From the NCBI RefSeq assembly GCF_000949295.1, contig NZ_JXYS01000018.1:1-64000 (forward strand): DNA of 64,000 nt, read 5' to 3'. The first letter of the stretch is position 1; each line of letters opens with the position of its first letter. The translations under genes and the position numbers were made by a program. This stretch comes from Acidithrix ferrooxidans. GTDB taxonomy: Bacteria > Actinomycetota > Acidimicrobiia > Acidimicrobiales > Acidimicrobiaceae. Of this stretch, positions 41,824 to 50,792 are shown piece by piece. The notes under the pieces are model-generated. The model was not told the origin of the DNA. It was given only the letters and a program-made list of their open reading frames with translations, and searched no databases.

Positions 41824-42765
41824 ATGATTACAGTTCTTTGCGGCGGAGTCGGCGCCGCCAAATTCTTAGAGGGCCTTATCGCACTGGATCAAAGCCAAGA
41901 GATAGTCGCGATCACCAACGTCGGAGATGACGATGTCATGCACGGCCTATACATCTGCCCTGATTTGGATACCATCACCTACACCCTTTCAGGCGCGGTA
42001 AATCACCAAACCGGGTGGGGCCTCGCCAACGAAAGTTGGCGTACCATGGAACGCCTAAAGGGCCTAGGTGGCAAGGTTTGGTTCCAATTGGGAGATTTAG
42101 ATCTCGCGACTCATCTCTTTAGAAGCGAACGCCTCAGAGAGGGTGCCACGCTCGAACAAGTTACCAAAGAGATCTCAGACAATGCCGGACTGAAATTGAA
42201 GCTACTTCCTGCCACTAACGACAAGATACGAACAAAGCTCGAGTTGGTTCACCCATCCGGAGAGACCGAGAGCACCTCATTCCAAGAGTACTTCGTAAAG
42301 TACCAACATAAGCCAATAGTAAAAGACGTTTTCTATGTGGGCTCTAAGAGTGCGAGCCTGAGCCCAAGTGTCATAGAGGCACTTGAAGAGTCAGAACGTA
42401 TCATAATCGCACCATCTAACCCAATACTTTCAATTGGACCAATTCTTGCAATTCCCAAGATCGCCGAGACAATTGCCAGACGTCGAAGCGACGTGGTGGC
42501 GATTTCGCCCATAGTGGACGGTAAGGCGTTAAAGGGACCGGCAGATAAAGTTCTTGAAGCCTTTGGGTATCCAGCTAGCGCCCTTGGGGTTGCCCAATAC
42601 TATCGCGATTACATCTCAAGGTTGATAATCGATCAGATCGATTCAAATTCCATCGATCAGATCGAGTCCCTAGGGGTAAGAGTGGTCGCCACTAATACCA
42701 TAATGACCACTATTGATTCAAAGATATCATTAGCGGCTTTGGCCCTAACATCATATGAGAGATAG
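41824..42765 (+). CDS. cofD: 2-phospho-L-lactate transferase (F420 synthesis, CofD/FbiA)
   Basis: 313 residues from the ATG at 41824, giving the family start ITVLCGGVGAAKFLEGL; an in-frame GTG at 41761 would add 21 unlike residues. Further motifs: NVGDDDVMHGLYICPDLDTI, GWGLANE, LGDLDLATHLFRSERLREG. It joins the lactate-type moiety (phospholactate or phosphoenolpyruvate in actinobacteria) to the deazaflavin Fo to give F420-0 or its dehydro form. It overlaps cofE by 11 bases. The fbiA-fbiB order is the same as in mycobacteria. Cytoplasmic. Confidence 0.95.
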   Translation: MITVLCGGVGAAKFLEGLIALDQSQEIVAITNVGDDDVMHGLYICPDLDTITYTLSGAVNHQTGWGLANESWRTMERLKGLGGKVWFQLGDLDLATHLFRSERLREGATLEQVTKEISDNAGLKLKLLPATNDKIRTKLELVHPSGETESTSFQEYFVKYQHKPIVKDVFYVGSKSASLSPSVIEALEESERIIIAPSNPILSIGPILAIPKIAETIARRRSDVVAISPIVDGKALKGPADKVLEAFGYPASALGVAQYYRDYISRLIIDQIDSNSIDQIESLGVRVVATNTIMTTIDSKISLAALALTSYER

Positions 42766-43489
42766 GACTATGGATCCAAATCAAAGTGGAGTCGTTACCG
42801 CCATAGCCATCCACGGATTACCCGAATTCAAAAAGGGCGATCCCATAGCCGATATCGTCATTCAAAATACCACTTTGAACCACCATGACGTTATCGTCGT
42901 TACCTCGAAGATCGTTTCAAAAGTTGAGGGACGCATCATTCAGGCGCCTAATGACGGCTTCACGCCCGAAGAGATCCATGCAATCATCATCGGTGAATCA
43001 AGACGCGTCCTACGCCAAAGGGGTCAGCTTGTGATCACAGAGACCCAAGGCGGCTTCGTCTGTGCAAATGCTGGAATAGATCAATCCAATATGCCAGATG
43101 GTGCGATCTGTCTCCTACCTGCCGACCCAGATCGCTCAGCTCGAAGAATAAGAGATCGAATCAAAGCACTTATCGGAATAGATGTCGCAGTAATTATAAG
43201 TGACACCTTTGGCCGAGCTTGGAGGCGCGGCGTTACAGATATAGCCCTAGGATCAGCTGGAATAGGTCCAATCTCTGACTTGAGGGGTACTCTAGATAGC
43301 AACGGTCGCCCCCTTGTGGCTACGGAAATAGCTATCGTGGATGAAATTGCCGCAACCGCCGAACTCACAAAGCCAAAGTCAGGGGCTATTCCCGTTGTTA
43401 TAGTGCGAGGAATAGATCCGAGCCATTTCCGTGAAGGCTCAGTTAAGGACGAGATAATTAGACCCTACGGAGAAGATCTCTTTAGGTAA
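42755..43489 (+). CDS. cofE: Coenzyme F420-0:L-glutamate ligase (CofE / FbiB N-terminal domain)
   Basis: 244 residues. CofE motifs: IHGLPEFKKGDPIADIV, VVTSKIVSKVEGR, ETQGGFVCANAGIDQSN, LLPADPDRSA, ISDTFGRAWRRGVTDIALG. It adds gamma-linked glutamates to F420-0 using GTP. It is the short form: the C-terminal nitroreductase-type domain of mycobacterial FbiB, which reduces dehydro-F420, is absent here. The ATG at 42755 overlaps cofD; an ATG at 42770 is an alternative. Followed by 77 bases, then a converging galE-like gene. Confidence 0.93.
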   Translation: MRDRTMDPNQSGVVTAIAIHGLPEFKKGDPIADIVIQNTTLNHHDVIVVTSKIVSKVEGRIIQAPNDGFTPEEIHAIIIGESRRVLRQRGQLVITETQGGFVCANAGIDQSNMPDGAICLLPADPDRSARRIRDRIKALIGIDVAVIISDTFGRAWRRGVTDIALGSAGIGPISDLRGTLDSNGRPLVATEIAIVDEIAATAELTKPKSGAIPVVIVRGIDPSHFREGSVKDEIIRPYGEDLFR

Positions 43490-43566
43490 TAGTCAGCTTA
43501 GGTAGTAATAGACTTAGAGAATAGTCGAGGTTCGCTTGCCACAATTTGACCAAGCCTCCCTGTCGA

Positions 43567-44559
43567 TTACTTCTCCTTTGAAGCCTTATTGATTCGCCGA
43601 TGAACAAATTCATCAGGGTTAGATCGATACCAATCGACTAAATCCATCAATCCATCACTTAACGAGGTAAAGTGATGCCAACCAAGTTGAGTCTCGGCCT
43701 TGACTGCACTTAAGGCACTCCTTTGGATCTCACCCTCGCGCTTGGGCAGGAGCCTTGGACGAAGTGTACTTCCTGTCACATGGACGATCTCTTCATGCAA
43801 CCTAGCGATCGTCGTCTCTATGGATGTCCCAATATTCAAGACGAGGCCACCACCATTGTCAATCGAGCGGACTAGCGCATCTACCACATCATCGACGTGA
43901 ACAAAGTCTCGACTCTGGCTGCCATCGCCATAGATAGTACAGGGTCGGCCGGCCAAAGCTCGCTCCATGAAGGTTGAGATTACCCCACTCTCTCTGGAAC
44001 ACCCTTGGCGGGGACCATAGACGTTGGCAAAAACCAAAGCTGTATATTCAAGGTCGTGGTTGCGCCGATATATATCCAGATAGTCTAAGACTGCCCGCTT
44101 TGAAGCACCATAGGGCGAGATTGGATCGAGCGAGACAGACTCATCCAGCGGAAGAAGATCAGCTGGAGGATCCCCATAGATCGCTGCAGATGCGGCAAAG
44201 ATAACTTTAGAACAACTAGCGCCAAGTGCTGCCTCAAGGATCCTGAGCGAACCACCTAGATTCACCGCCACATCTTCTAAGGGGTTATCCATGGAGAAAG
44301 TTACATCAGTCTGAGCCGCCAAGTGGAAGATGACCGAGGGACGTTTACGTTTAGTCAACTCAATCATCGACGCAGAACGCACATCCATTTGATGAAAGGC
44401 CAGCGAGCCTAGCCATTTAGCTCGGGCATATGCCAAATTTGCTAGGCGACCCGTGCTGAGATCGTCCACGATGTCGACAAATAATCCCTGGGATAATAGC
44501 CGCTCGACTAGGTGCGAGCCAATAAATCCCGCACCACCCGTAACCATGACCCGATCCAT
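43567..44559 (-). CDS. galE: UDP-glucose 4-epimerase-like SDR
   Basis: 330 residues. VTGGAGFIGSHLVERL (NAD loop), VDDLSTG (Asp of NAD preference), FHLAAQTDVTFSMDNP, Ser in AASAAIYGDPP, Tyr/Lys in SPYGASKRAVLDYL, YGPRQGCSRESGV, FVHVDDVVDALV. It is a GalE/NAD-dependent epimerase of the nucleotide-sugar type, interconverting UDP-hexoses or UDP-uronic acids. Its ATG at 44559 lies directly after the stop of the nucleotidyltransferase gene (44560), so the two are translated together. Substrate uncertain. Confidence 0.87.
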   Translation of the reverse strand: MDRVMVTGGAGFIGSHLVERLLSQGLFVDIVDDLSTGRLANLAYARAKWLGSLAFHQMDVRSASMIELTKRKRPSVIFHLAAQTDVTFSMDNPLEDVAVNLGGSLRILEAALGASCSKVIFAASAAIYGDPPADLLPLDESVSLDPISPYGASKRAVLDYLDIYRRNHDLEYTALVFANVYGPRQGCSRESGVISTFMERALAGRPCTIYGDGSQSRDFVHVDDVVDALVRSIDNGGGLVLNIGTSIETTIARLHEEIVHVTGSTLRPRLLPKREGEIQRSALSAVKAETQLGWHHFTSLSDGLMDLVDWYRSNPDEFVHRRINKASKEK

Positions 44560-45627
44560 CTAGCTCGGAATCTTTTGACCGCTTAGACGTTCGCCCGCAC
44601 CAATGTCGCAGCCAAGTGCAAGGACTGAGAGCTCCTCCACGATCGTCTCGGGTGGAACCTCTACTTCATCGCCAATTATTGAATCGGTTATTCGCGAATA
44701 TGAAGCCACGATTGCTCGATCCATCACAATAGAATCCTCTATTACTGCCCCTGCCTCAATAACCACCCCGTCACCGATTATGGAGCGAAGAATCACTGCG
44801 GACTCAGCTATTCTGGCATTTCGAGCGATCAAAGAGTCTTCACTTACCGTGTATCCCTTTGGAAGTTTGCCAACCAACAAAGACTCCTTGGAGGAGATGG
44901 AGCCTCCACTCGCCCCCACAAGTATCCTTCGAAAGTGCATGGAAGTTGAATAGAAGTTACTCACCGTGCCGGCATCTACCCAATACCCTTCAAAGGGCTC
45001 AGCGAATAGGTGGCCATCTGAGACAAGTTGAGGAAAGACCATTCGCTCTATGGAAACGCGCTCCCCACTTTCCACCGACGACAGAGCTTGGGGCTCAAGC
45101 ACGTAAATGCCTGCATTTATAAAGTTTGATGGGGCTAATTCGCGCGCTGGCTTTTCTATAAAGGCCAGTACTCGACCCGCCGAATCTGTTGGCACCACGC
45201 CAAATGCCGAAGGATCTTCAACTGGAACTAAGGCAATAGTTGCCAAACCACGATTGTTCAAGTGGGCGCTAACCAAGGTCTCCAAGTCAAAATCACAGAG
45301 AACATCGCCATTTACAACTAGAAATGTGCTGTCAATCCCTGCGTATTCGGCTGCAAATTTAATAGCTCCTGCAGTATCAAGTGGAGTCTCTTCTACCGCA
45401 TAACAAATTGGCACCCCGCCAACCTTACCGCTTGGAAAGGCCTTGATAAAGACGTCAGGCTTATAGCCAAGCGAAAGTACGACCCTGTCAACTCCAATTT
45501 GTCCAAGCCTCGTTACAACTCGCTCGAGCATGGTTATACCGGCCACTTTGAGCATCTGCTTTGGAATCTCGTGAGTAAGTGGACGCAAGCGCGTACCCAT
45601 ACCTCCGACTAGAACAACTGCTTGCAA
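44560..45627 (-). CDS. NDP-sugar pyrophosphorylase (mannose-1-phosphate guanylyltransferase-like, ManB type)
   Basis: 355 residues from the TTG at 45627, giving the family start MQAVVLVGGMGTRLRPLT; the SD AAGGAGG lies 4 bases upstream. A GTG at 45645 and ATG at 45630 are in frame but fit worse. Nucleotidyltransferase domain: GXGTRLRPLT, EIPKQMLKV, VNGDVLCDFDLE, FIEKPARE, INAGIYVLEP. The C-terminal part is a left-handed beta-helix with hexapeptide-type repeats (VILRSIIGDGVVIEAGAVIEDS in parts). In M. tuberculosis the gene beside wbbL and rmlD of this type is manB. Which sugar 1-phosphate is used is uncertain; GDP-mannose or UDP/TDP-glucose possible. Confidence 0.85.
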   Translation of the reverse strand: MQAVVLVGGMGTRLRPLTHEIPKQMLKVAGITMLERVVTRLGQIGVDRVVLSLGYKPDVFIKAFPSGKVGGVPICYAVEETPLDTAGAIKFAAEYAGIDSTFLVVNGDVLCDFDLETLVSAHLNNRGLATIALVPVEDPSAFGVVPTDSAGRVLAFIEKPARELAPSNFINAGIYVLEPQALSSVESGERVSIERMVFPQLVSDGHLFAEPFEGYWVDAGTVSNFYSTSMHFRRILVGASGGSISSKESLLVGKLPKGYTVSEDSLIARNARIAESAVILRSIIGDGVVIEAGAVIEDSIVMDRAIVASYSRITDSIIGDEVEVPPETIVEELSVLALGCDIGAGERLSGQKIPS

Positions 45628-45783
45628 CATGCCTCCTTGCGCCACCTAAGGCCGAAGCGTCGGGTGCGGACCTTGTAGAACCATCATACCCTTAGAAATT
45701 TTAAAAACAATATCGAAACGCCTCTTGAACTTCACATTCTCACAAGACAAAGGTGTGGAAATTGTATTTTGGAAAACTCTTTG

Positions 45784-46545
45784 CTAACCCTGTGCCTTTG
45801 TCGTAGAAGTCGCTGGAGCCGCAGTTGTCGCTGGAGCCGCAGTTGTCGCTGGAGCCGCAGTTGTCGCTGGAGCCGCAGTAGTTGTGGTTGTAGCAAGTGC
45901 TTGTGTTACAGGCAGGTTTACGAGCGCCTTAGTAGAATTTGGCTTTGGAAGAGACTTACCATTTGCCACCAAACCAACAGTTATGAGCTGCTGATTTCCA
46001 AATACAATATTTGCAGGATTTCCGGTGACGATCTGTCCTTTACCCAAAAGTGAAGACCAAGTCTCTACCTTTATCGAAGCAGGCTTACCATTGCATGTTT
46101 GACCTGTTGCCAAGGAGGCATGTCCTGGATAGGTCACCTTTGACGAGGAGACATAAAGACCTGAATAATTCAGAACAAACTTGCCAAAAGTGGCATTAGA
46201 GCCCTCATCCAACTTGGTTTTAGGCGATACAGTTATCAAGCCATTGCCCGTTGTATAAAATGAGAGCTTCGTTGTATTCTTTTGGGCTGGGAGATTAGGT
46301 AAAAAAGTTCCACAGTCATAGACGCCAAGTGCAACGTGCCACGTTGTACCCACAAGGGGAGGCGCAGCCTTTGCTCCTGTTGGATTGAGTCGTTGATACC
46401 GCGAATATCCGATCACGAAGAATCCCACCACCACAACTAATGCTATGGATGTATAGAAACCAATAGGTACAGCGCCGCGCCTAGACCTACTGCCACCAGT
46501 TGCGGCCGCTCTCGCCACTCTTTTACCTACGGATTGCTTTGACAT
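45784..46545 (-). CDS. Membrane-anchored protein with C-terminal ATTAAP-type repeats
   Basis: 253 residues, no named family. Basic N-terminus (KRVARAAATGGSRSRRG), one membrane helix (IGFYTSIALVVVVGFFVIGY), then an exported beta-rich domain (TTWHVALGVYDCGTFLPNL, two Cys spaced far apart) and a Thr/Ala/Pro tail made by an 18-bp tandem repeat. It probably lies in or on the envelope among glycan genes; proteins of this style near wbbL/manB are seen in other Acidimicrobiia, as I recall. The tail is likely a flexible, perhaps glycosylated, spacer. Confidence 0.7.
   Translation of the reverse strand: MSKQSVGKRVARAAATGGSRSRRGAVPIGFYTSIALVVVVGFFVIGYSRYQRLNPTGAKAAPPLVGTTWHVALGVYDCGTFLPNLPAQKNTTKLSFYTTGNGLITVSPKTKLDEGSNATFGKFVLNYSGLYVSSSKVTYPGHASLATGQTCNGKPASIKVETWSSLLGKGQIVTGNPANIVFGNQQLITVGLVANGKSLPKPNSTKALVNLPVTQALATTTTTAAPATTAAPATTAAPATTAAPATSTTKAQG
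45809..45880. repeat. Four tandem 18-bp repeats coding a Thr/Ala/Pro tail
   Basis: Unit GTCGCTGGAGCCGCAGTT at 45809, 45827, 45845 and 45863; the last copy ends in A instead of T. On the minus strand each unit codes six residues of the ATTAAP type at the C-terminus of the 45784-46545 gene. Copy number can change in frame. Confidence 0.95.
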
Positions 46546-46679
46546 ATGATTTCTTGACTCACTCCGAATAGATTTTTAGCCCTTACCACTCTAGCCGTTG
46601 AGGGGAAAATGACGCTTAGCCACAATAAATCCCTTGACTATCATCGGCGAATAGCATAAATTTCAAGTCTTTTAGTCGA

Positions 46680-47561
46680 CTAAAGGGTCCTACCTTCTAA
46701 AAAACGTCTGTATCTCGTCACTGCAATCGTAATCAAAAATCGCAGGACGACACCGACTCCCACCAAAGGTAGAGCCAAAGCCTTGTACCCCAAAAGCGTG
46801 GAACTCGAATAGATCAAAAGCGAACGGTGGTGCATGTAGGCCACAAAATATGGTCGAGAACTAGACGATCTTCCTTGATAATGAATAGCTACCGCCTCCC
46901 TGTCGTAGCCAATATCATATCCCTTTGCTATTATCCGTCGACAGAGATCTACATCTTCCATGAACATAAAATAACGTTCGTCGAAGCCACCAACCTCTCT
47001 AAAAAGGTCGCTTGAGATCAACATCGCAGCACCCGAAATCCAGCGATCATCTCCAACGCTCTCGTTCTCGATAGAGTGATAACGCCTTGAAAATGGATTA
47101 TTACGCCACAGTTGTCCAAGGACGGCATGAAAAGCCGAAACTGCCAGAGACGGGAAGCGACGTACCGATGGATAGATTTCTCCATCGCTATTTTTTATAA
47201 GTGGTCCCGCTATGGCGACATTGGTTCGCTCTTTGAACGAGGAGAGCTCTAAAAGCGCATCACCGCTTATAACACAGTCCGGATTGCAGATAAAGAGGTC
47301 AAAACCCAAAAGGTCCTTTGATACCTCGTTTATTGCTCTCCCGTAACCCAAGTTCCCGACCATGGATCTTAGGACCAACCTAGAAGTATCGATCTCATTA
47401 TGAAACTTCTCTTTTATCAATTCCATCGATCCGTCACTACTTGAATTATCAGCTACGACTATCAATTCGCTAGGCCCCATCAACAGGGCGCCTATACAAT
47501 CACACAGCAACGAGCCGGTATTGTAGTTGACGACAATCGACGCTATCTTTGGAGATGACAT
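46680..47561 (-). CDS. wbbL: Family 2 glycosyltransferase, WbbL (rhamnosyltransferase) type
   Basis: 293 residues, GT2. IASIVVNYNTGSLLCDCI, VVADNSSSDGS, NLGYGRAINEV, CNPDCVISGDAL (DXD-type), GAMLISSDLFREVGGFDERYFMFMEDVDLCRRI, then a C-terminal membrane-associated helix. It is next to rmlD, and rhamnosyltransferases of this type in mycobacteria (WbbL) add rhamnose to decaprenyl-PP-GlcNAc in the cell-wall linker. Here rhamnosyl transfer to a lipid-linked glycan is likely but the acceptor is inferred. Confidence 0.85.
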   Translation of the reverse strand: MSSPKIASIVVNYNTGSLLCDCIGALLMGPSELIVVADNSSSDGSMELIKEKFHNEIDTSRLVLRSMVGNLGYGRAINEVSKDLLGFDLFICNPDCVISGDALLELSSFKERTNVAIAGPLIKNSDGEIYPSVRRFPSLAVSAFHAVLGQLWRNNPFSRRYHSIENESVGDDRWISGAAMLISSDLFREVGGFDERYFMFMEDVDLCRRIIAKGYDIGYDREAVAIHYQGRSSSSRPYFVAYMHHRSLLIYSSSTLLGYKALALPLVGVGVVLRFLITIAVTRYRRFLEGRTL

Positions 47562-47609
47562 ATCACTTGGGCCTTAAATTAAAATTCCATCTCATAAAGA
47601 TTCAGCGGG

Positions 47610-48470
47610 CTAGAGATAGCTATCCCGCAACTGAGCTATCAGACAAGATACAGACTCCTGCCAGATTGGAGTCTCTCCATAGCCTCCTAGACGAAGGGCG
47701 CTGTGATCCAATACCGAATAGGCCGGTCGAGGAGCTTTGCGCGAAGAATCCAACTGACTTGTGGCAATTGGTAGAACTCGCGATGGATCGGCCCCTAAGG
47801 TTTCAAAGACAAACTTAGTCAAGTCATACCACGAGGTCACTTCGCAATTTGTGACGTGATAGATCCCACTTTGTCGATCCGAAATCAGTTTAATCATGAC
47901 ATCGACCAAATCTGTGACAACCGTGGGTATCCCAAACTGATCATCGACAAAGGTAACATCTCCTTGGCCCTTAGAGAGGCGAATCATCGTCTTTAGGATG
48001 TTATTGCCGTATTTGCCCATGACCCAGGCTGTGCGAACTATCAGGTCGCTAGAGTCAAGTTCCAACTCCCCAGCCAACTTAGACTTTCCATAGATCGACA
48101 AGGGATCTGGCGCATCCCACTCCCTATAGGGTGTCGTTCCTAGACCATTAAAGACGTAGTCAGTGGAGAGATAGAAGACACTCGCTCCTACTCTTCGTGC
48201 GCCTTGCTTTAGAAAACGTGTCCCCATTGCATTGATGGAATAGGCCAATTCGACTTCATCCTCGCAAAGATCCACTGCCGTCAGCGCACCACAGTGAACG
48301 ATGATATCTGGCAAGAAGGAGTCGATCGCTCCAAATACCTCAACTCTGTTGGTAAAGTCAAGTTCATCCTTGTCGGTCGCCAAAACCTCCCATGAACTTT
48401 CCTTTTGAGCAACGGTTTCAACGAACTCCGAGCCAACCTGACCCTTTGCGCCTGTCACTAAAAGTCTCAA
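47610..48470 (-). CDS. rmlD: dTDP-4-dehydrorhamnose reductase (RmlD/RfbD)
   Basis: 286 residues from the TTG at 48470, which has GAGG 5 bases upstream and gives MRLLVTGAKGQVGSEF; a TTG at 48494 adds 8 residues. Motifs: VTGAKGQVG, HCGALTAVDLCEDE, YLSTDYVFNG, YGKSKLAGE, DQFGIPT. It makes dTDP-L-rhamnose by reducing the 4-keto group with NADPH. It is part of the rmlABD set in this region. Cytoplasmic. Confidence 0.92.
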   Translation of the reverse strand: MRLLVTGAKGQVGSEFVETVAQKESSWEVLATDKDELDFTNRVEVFGAIDSFLPDIIVHCGALTAVDLCEDEVELAYSINAMGTRFLKQGARRVGASVFYLSTDYVFNGLGTTPYREWDAPDPLSIYGKSKLAGELELDSSDLIVRTAWVMGKYGNNILKTMIRLSKGQGDVTFVDDQFGIPTVVTDLVDVMIKLISDRQSGIYHVTNCEVTSWYDLTKFVFETLGADPSRVLPIATSQLDSSRKAPRPAYSVLDHSALRLGGYGETPIWQESVSCLIAQLRDSYL

Positions 48471-48580
48471 TATGACCTCAATCCAATTCGTCAAAAGACG
48501 ACATCATTTGGCACTTTAGCCACTGACAATGTGTAGCAATGGGTGCCAGAGAAAATAAGTTCCGATTAGGAAGTGAAATA

Positions 48581-49594
48581 CTACTTCGATATCCAGCTGC
48601 TGCCAGGGCCCTCTACGACAGGAGCTCGAAGTTTCAGTGGCTCCCACCAGCTTCTATTTGCAACATACCAATCAATTACGTCGGCAATTCCATCGTCAAA
48701 TTCAATCTCAGGCTCCCACCCAAGCTCTTGGCGAATCTTTGACGAATCCAACAGATAACGTCGATCGTGACTGGGACGATCAGGAACAATGGTCTTAATT
48801 GACTCGTCCTTATTAAGGTGCTTGACGACTAAGTCCGCAATGTCTAGAATGCTCTTTTCAACGCCAGTACCTACATGATAGGTCTCGAACTCGCGCCCCT
48901 TGTTGATGACGAGATCTATCGCCTTGGAGTGGTCTAGGGCATGTATCCACTCTCGCCTATTGGAGGTCGAGGCATATAGCGGAAGCGGAAGGTCATCAAT
49001 TGCATTGGTAACAAAAAGCGGAACCACCTTTTCAGGAAATTGATATCGGCCGTAGTTGTTAGCGCAGTTCGTTATTGAAATCGGGACCCCATAGGTCAAC
49101 GCATAGGAGCGAACAACATGATCTCCGCCAGCCTTAGAGGCGTTATAAGGCGTCCTAGGCAAGTAAGGAGAGTCTTCCTTGAATCCTCCTTCTTCATCTA
49201 GATCCATGTCTCCATAGACCTCACAGGTGGAGACGTGGTGAAAGCGATCCACCTTAGCACGCCTCACACCCTCCATAAGTCCTTGAGTACCCATAACATT
49301 CGTTTGAAAGAAGCGACCTGGATCCAAAATAGCCAAAGAATTATGAGACTCAGCAGCGAAGTTGACCACGACGTTGATCTCAAAACGCTTGAGGCTCTCA
49401 AAGACTAGATCGCTATTGGCAATATCGCCTTTGACGAAATGAAAAGAAGTAGCGACGTCGTCGAGCGAGTGAATATTGCCCGCATAAGTCAATGAATCAT
49501 AGACAACGATGGTATCGGCGGGATGTGCCTTCATCCAGTATCGAACGAAGTTGGATCCAATAAATCCAGCCCCGCCAGTCACTAAAATATTCAT
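48581..49594 (-). CDS. rmlB: dTDP-glucose 4,6-dehydratase (RmlB/RfbB)
   Basis: 337 residues, full length. VTGGAGFIGSNFVRYW (NAD loop), VVYDSLTYAGN, NFAAESHNSLAI, the catalytic TCEVYGDMD (Thr, Asp/Glu pair variant: D-x-E motif reads as CEVYGDMD), Tyr/Lys in TPYNASKAGGDHVVRSY, NCANNYGRYQFPEK, VGTGVEKS. It converts dTDP-glucose to the 4-keto-6-deoxy sugar. It lies between rmlD and rmlA. Compared with many RmlB proteins the NNYGPYQFPEK segment is NNYGRYQFPEK, a minor change. Confidence 0.93.
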   Translation of the reverse strand: MNILVTGGAGFIGSNFVRYWMKAHPADTIVVYDSLTYAGNIHSLDDVATSFHFVKGDIANSDLVFESLKRFEINVVVNFAAESHNSLAILDPGRFFQTNVMGTQGLMEGVRRAKVDRFHHVSTCEVYGDMDLDEEGGFKEDSPYLPRTPYNASKAGGDHVVRSYALTYGVPISITNCANNYGRYQFPEKVVPLFVTNAIDDLPLPLYASTSNRREWIHALDHSKAIDLVINKGREFETYHVGTGVEKSILDIADLVVKHLNKDESIKTIVPDRPSHDRRYLLDSSKIRQELGWEPEIEFDDGIADVIDWYVANRSWWEPLKLRAPVVEGPGSSWISK

Positions 49595-49695
49595 TAAATT
49601 TCCATCCTAAATGGTATTGTTTCCAAAATAATTCTGGCCTATGGTAGCTTAACTAAGCGCAGAAATCCGCTATCAAAGCTCCATTTAAAGCAAAG

Positions 49696-50775
49696 CTAAG
49701 CGATTTCAACGATCGAATGATCCCCAACCACGAGCCGATTAGCTATCGGGCGAGCTTGGCGCCGGCGCACCGTTACTTGCTTGCCCAACACTGACCCCTC
49801 GAGCGACTGGATACCATCCACAGTAGTCCCGGCTAAAAGGATCGAATTTTCAATCTCCGTTGCCTCAATCAGGCAATCCTCCCCGATGGAGGTAAATGGC
49901 CCTATGAAGCAATCTTTCAAGACGCTTCCACGTCCTATAATTGCCGGCCCTCGAAGACGCGATCGCAGAATTGTCGCTCCTTTTTCGATGATTACCCGCC
50001 CCTCAACGACAGAAAGTTCATCTACCACTCCCATGGTATTTGCTTCAATGTCTTCAAGAACAAGGCGGTTACCCTCTAATAGAGCTTCGGGCTGTCCGAG
50101 GTCCTTCCAATATCCTGAAATCTGCTTACTGGAGACCCTGGCCCCTGAATCTATAAGGTATTGAATTGCATCAGTAATCTCAAGTTCCCCACGTGCAGAT
50201 GGCATTATTGATTCGACAGCCTTGTGAACCGAGGTGTCAAAGAAGTAGACCCCGACTAGCGCCAAGTCCGACGGCGGCACCTTTGGCTTTTCCACCAGTC
50301 CCTTTACGTGGCCATCATCATCCAAAATGGCCACGCCAAATCTATGAGGATCAGGGACCCTTGCAAGTAAAATCTCCGCACAAACTCCTGGCTCGCGCTC
50401 ACGAAAGCTGTTGGCAAATTCTACAATTCCGTCTTTTATGAGGTTGTCCCCTAAGAACATGACAAAAGGAGAGTCACCTAGAAACTCCTTGGCGATCATG
50501 ACACAGTGTGCAAGGCCAAGTGGTTGCTCCTGGGGGATATAAGTTACCTTCAATCCAAAGTCGCTGCCATCGCCAACTGCAGCCATGACCTCTTTGCGGG
50601 TTTCGCCAACTATCATTCCTACCTCAACCACTCCGGCCTCGGCCAGAGATTCAAGAGCATAGAACAAGATCGGTTTATTTGCTAAGGGAACTAATTGTTT
50701 GGCAGAAGTATGGGTTATTGGCCGCAAGCGTGTTCCAGTACCGCCCGCAAGCACGAGTCCCTTGAGTGTCGTCAT
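49696..50775 (-). CDS. rmlA: Glucose-1-phosphate thymidylyltransferase, long form (RmlA type)
   Basis: 359 residues. LVLAGGTGTRLRPITHTSAK (nucleotidyltransferase signature), KPILFYALESLAEAGV, QEQPLGLAHCVM, MFLGDNLI, LVEKPKVPPSDLALVGVYFF. Unlike short RmlA enzymes (about 290 residues) it has a C-terminal left-handed beta-helix with hexapeptide repeats, the long-form type seen in actinobacteria and archaea. It activates glucose 1-phosphate with dTTP for the rhamnose pathway. First gene of the minus-strand rml run; 17 bases separate it from the acyl-CoA dehydrogenase gene. Confidence 0.92.
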   Translation of the reverse strand: MTTLKGLVLAGGTGTRLRPITHTSAKQLVPLANKPILFYALESLAEAGVVEVGMIVGETRKEVMAAVGDGSDFGLKVTYIPQEQPLGLAHCVMIAKEFLGDSPFVMFLGDNLIKDGIVEFANSFREREPGVCAEILLARVPDPHRFGVAILDDDGHVKGLVEKPKVPPSDLALVGVYFFDTSVHKAVESIMPSARGELEITDAIQYLIDSGARVSSKQISGYWKDLGQPEALLEGNRLVLEDIEANTMGVVDELSVVEGRVIIEKGATILRSRLRGPAIIGRGSVLKDCFIGPFTSIGEDCLIEATEIENSILLAGTTVDGIQSLEGSVLGKQVTVRRRQARPIANRLVVGDHSIVEIA

Positions 50776-50792
50776 AGCGCTTTAGATAATAA

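Noticed and set aside
45769-46053. Plus-strand frame with SRWSRSC repeats
   Set aside because: It is the antisense image of the 18-bp repeat in the minus-strand gene.
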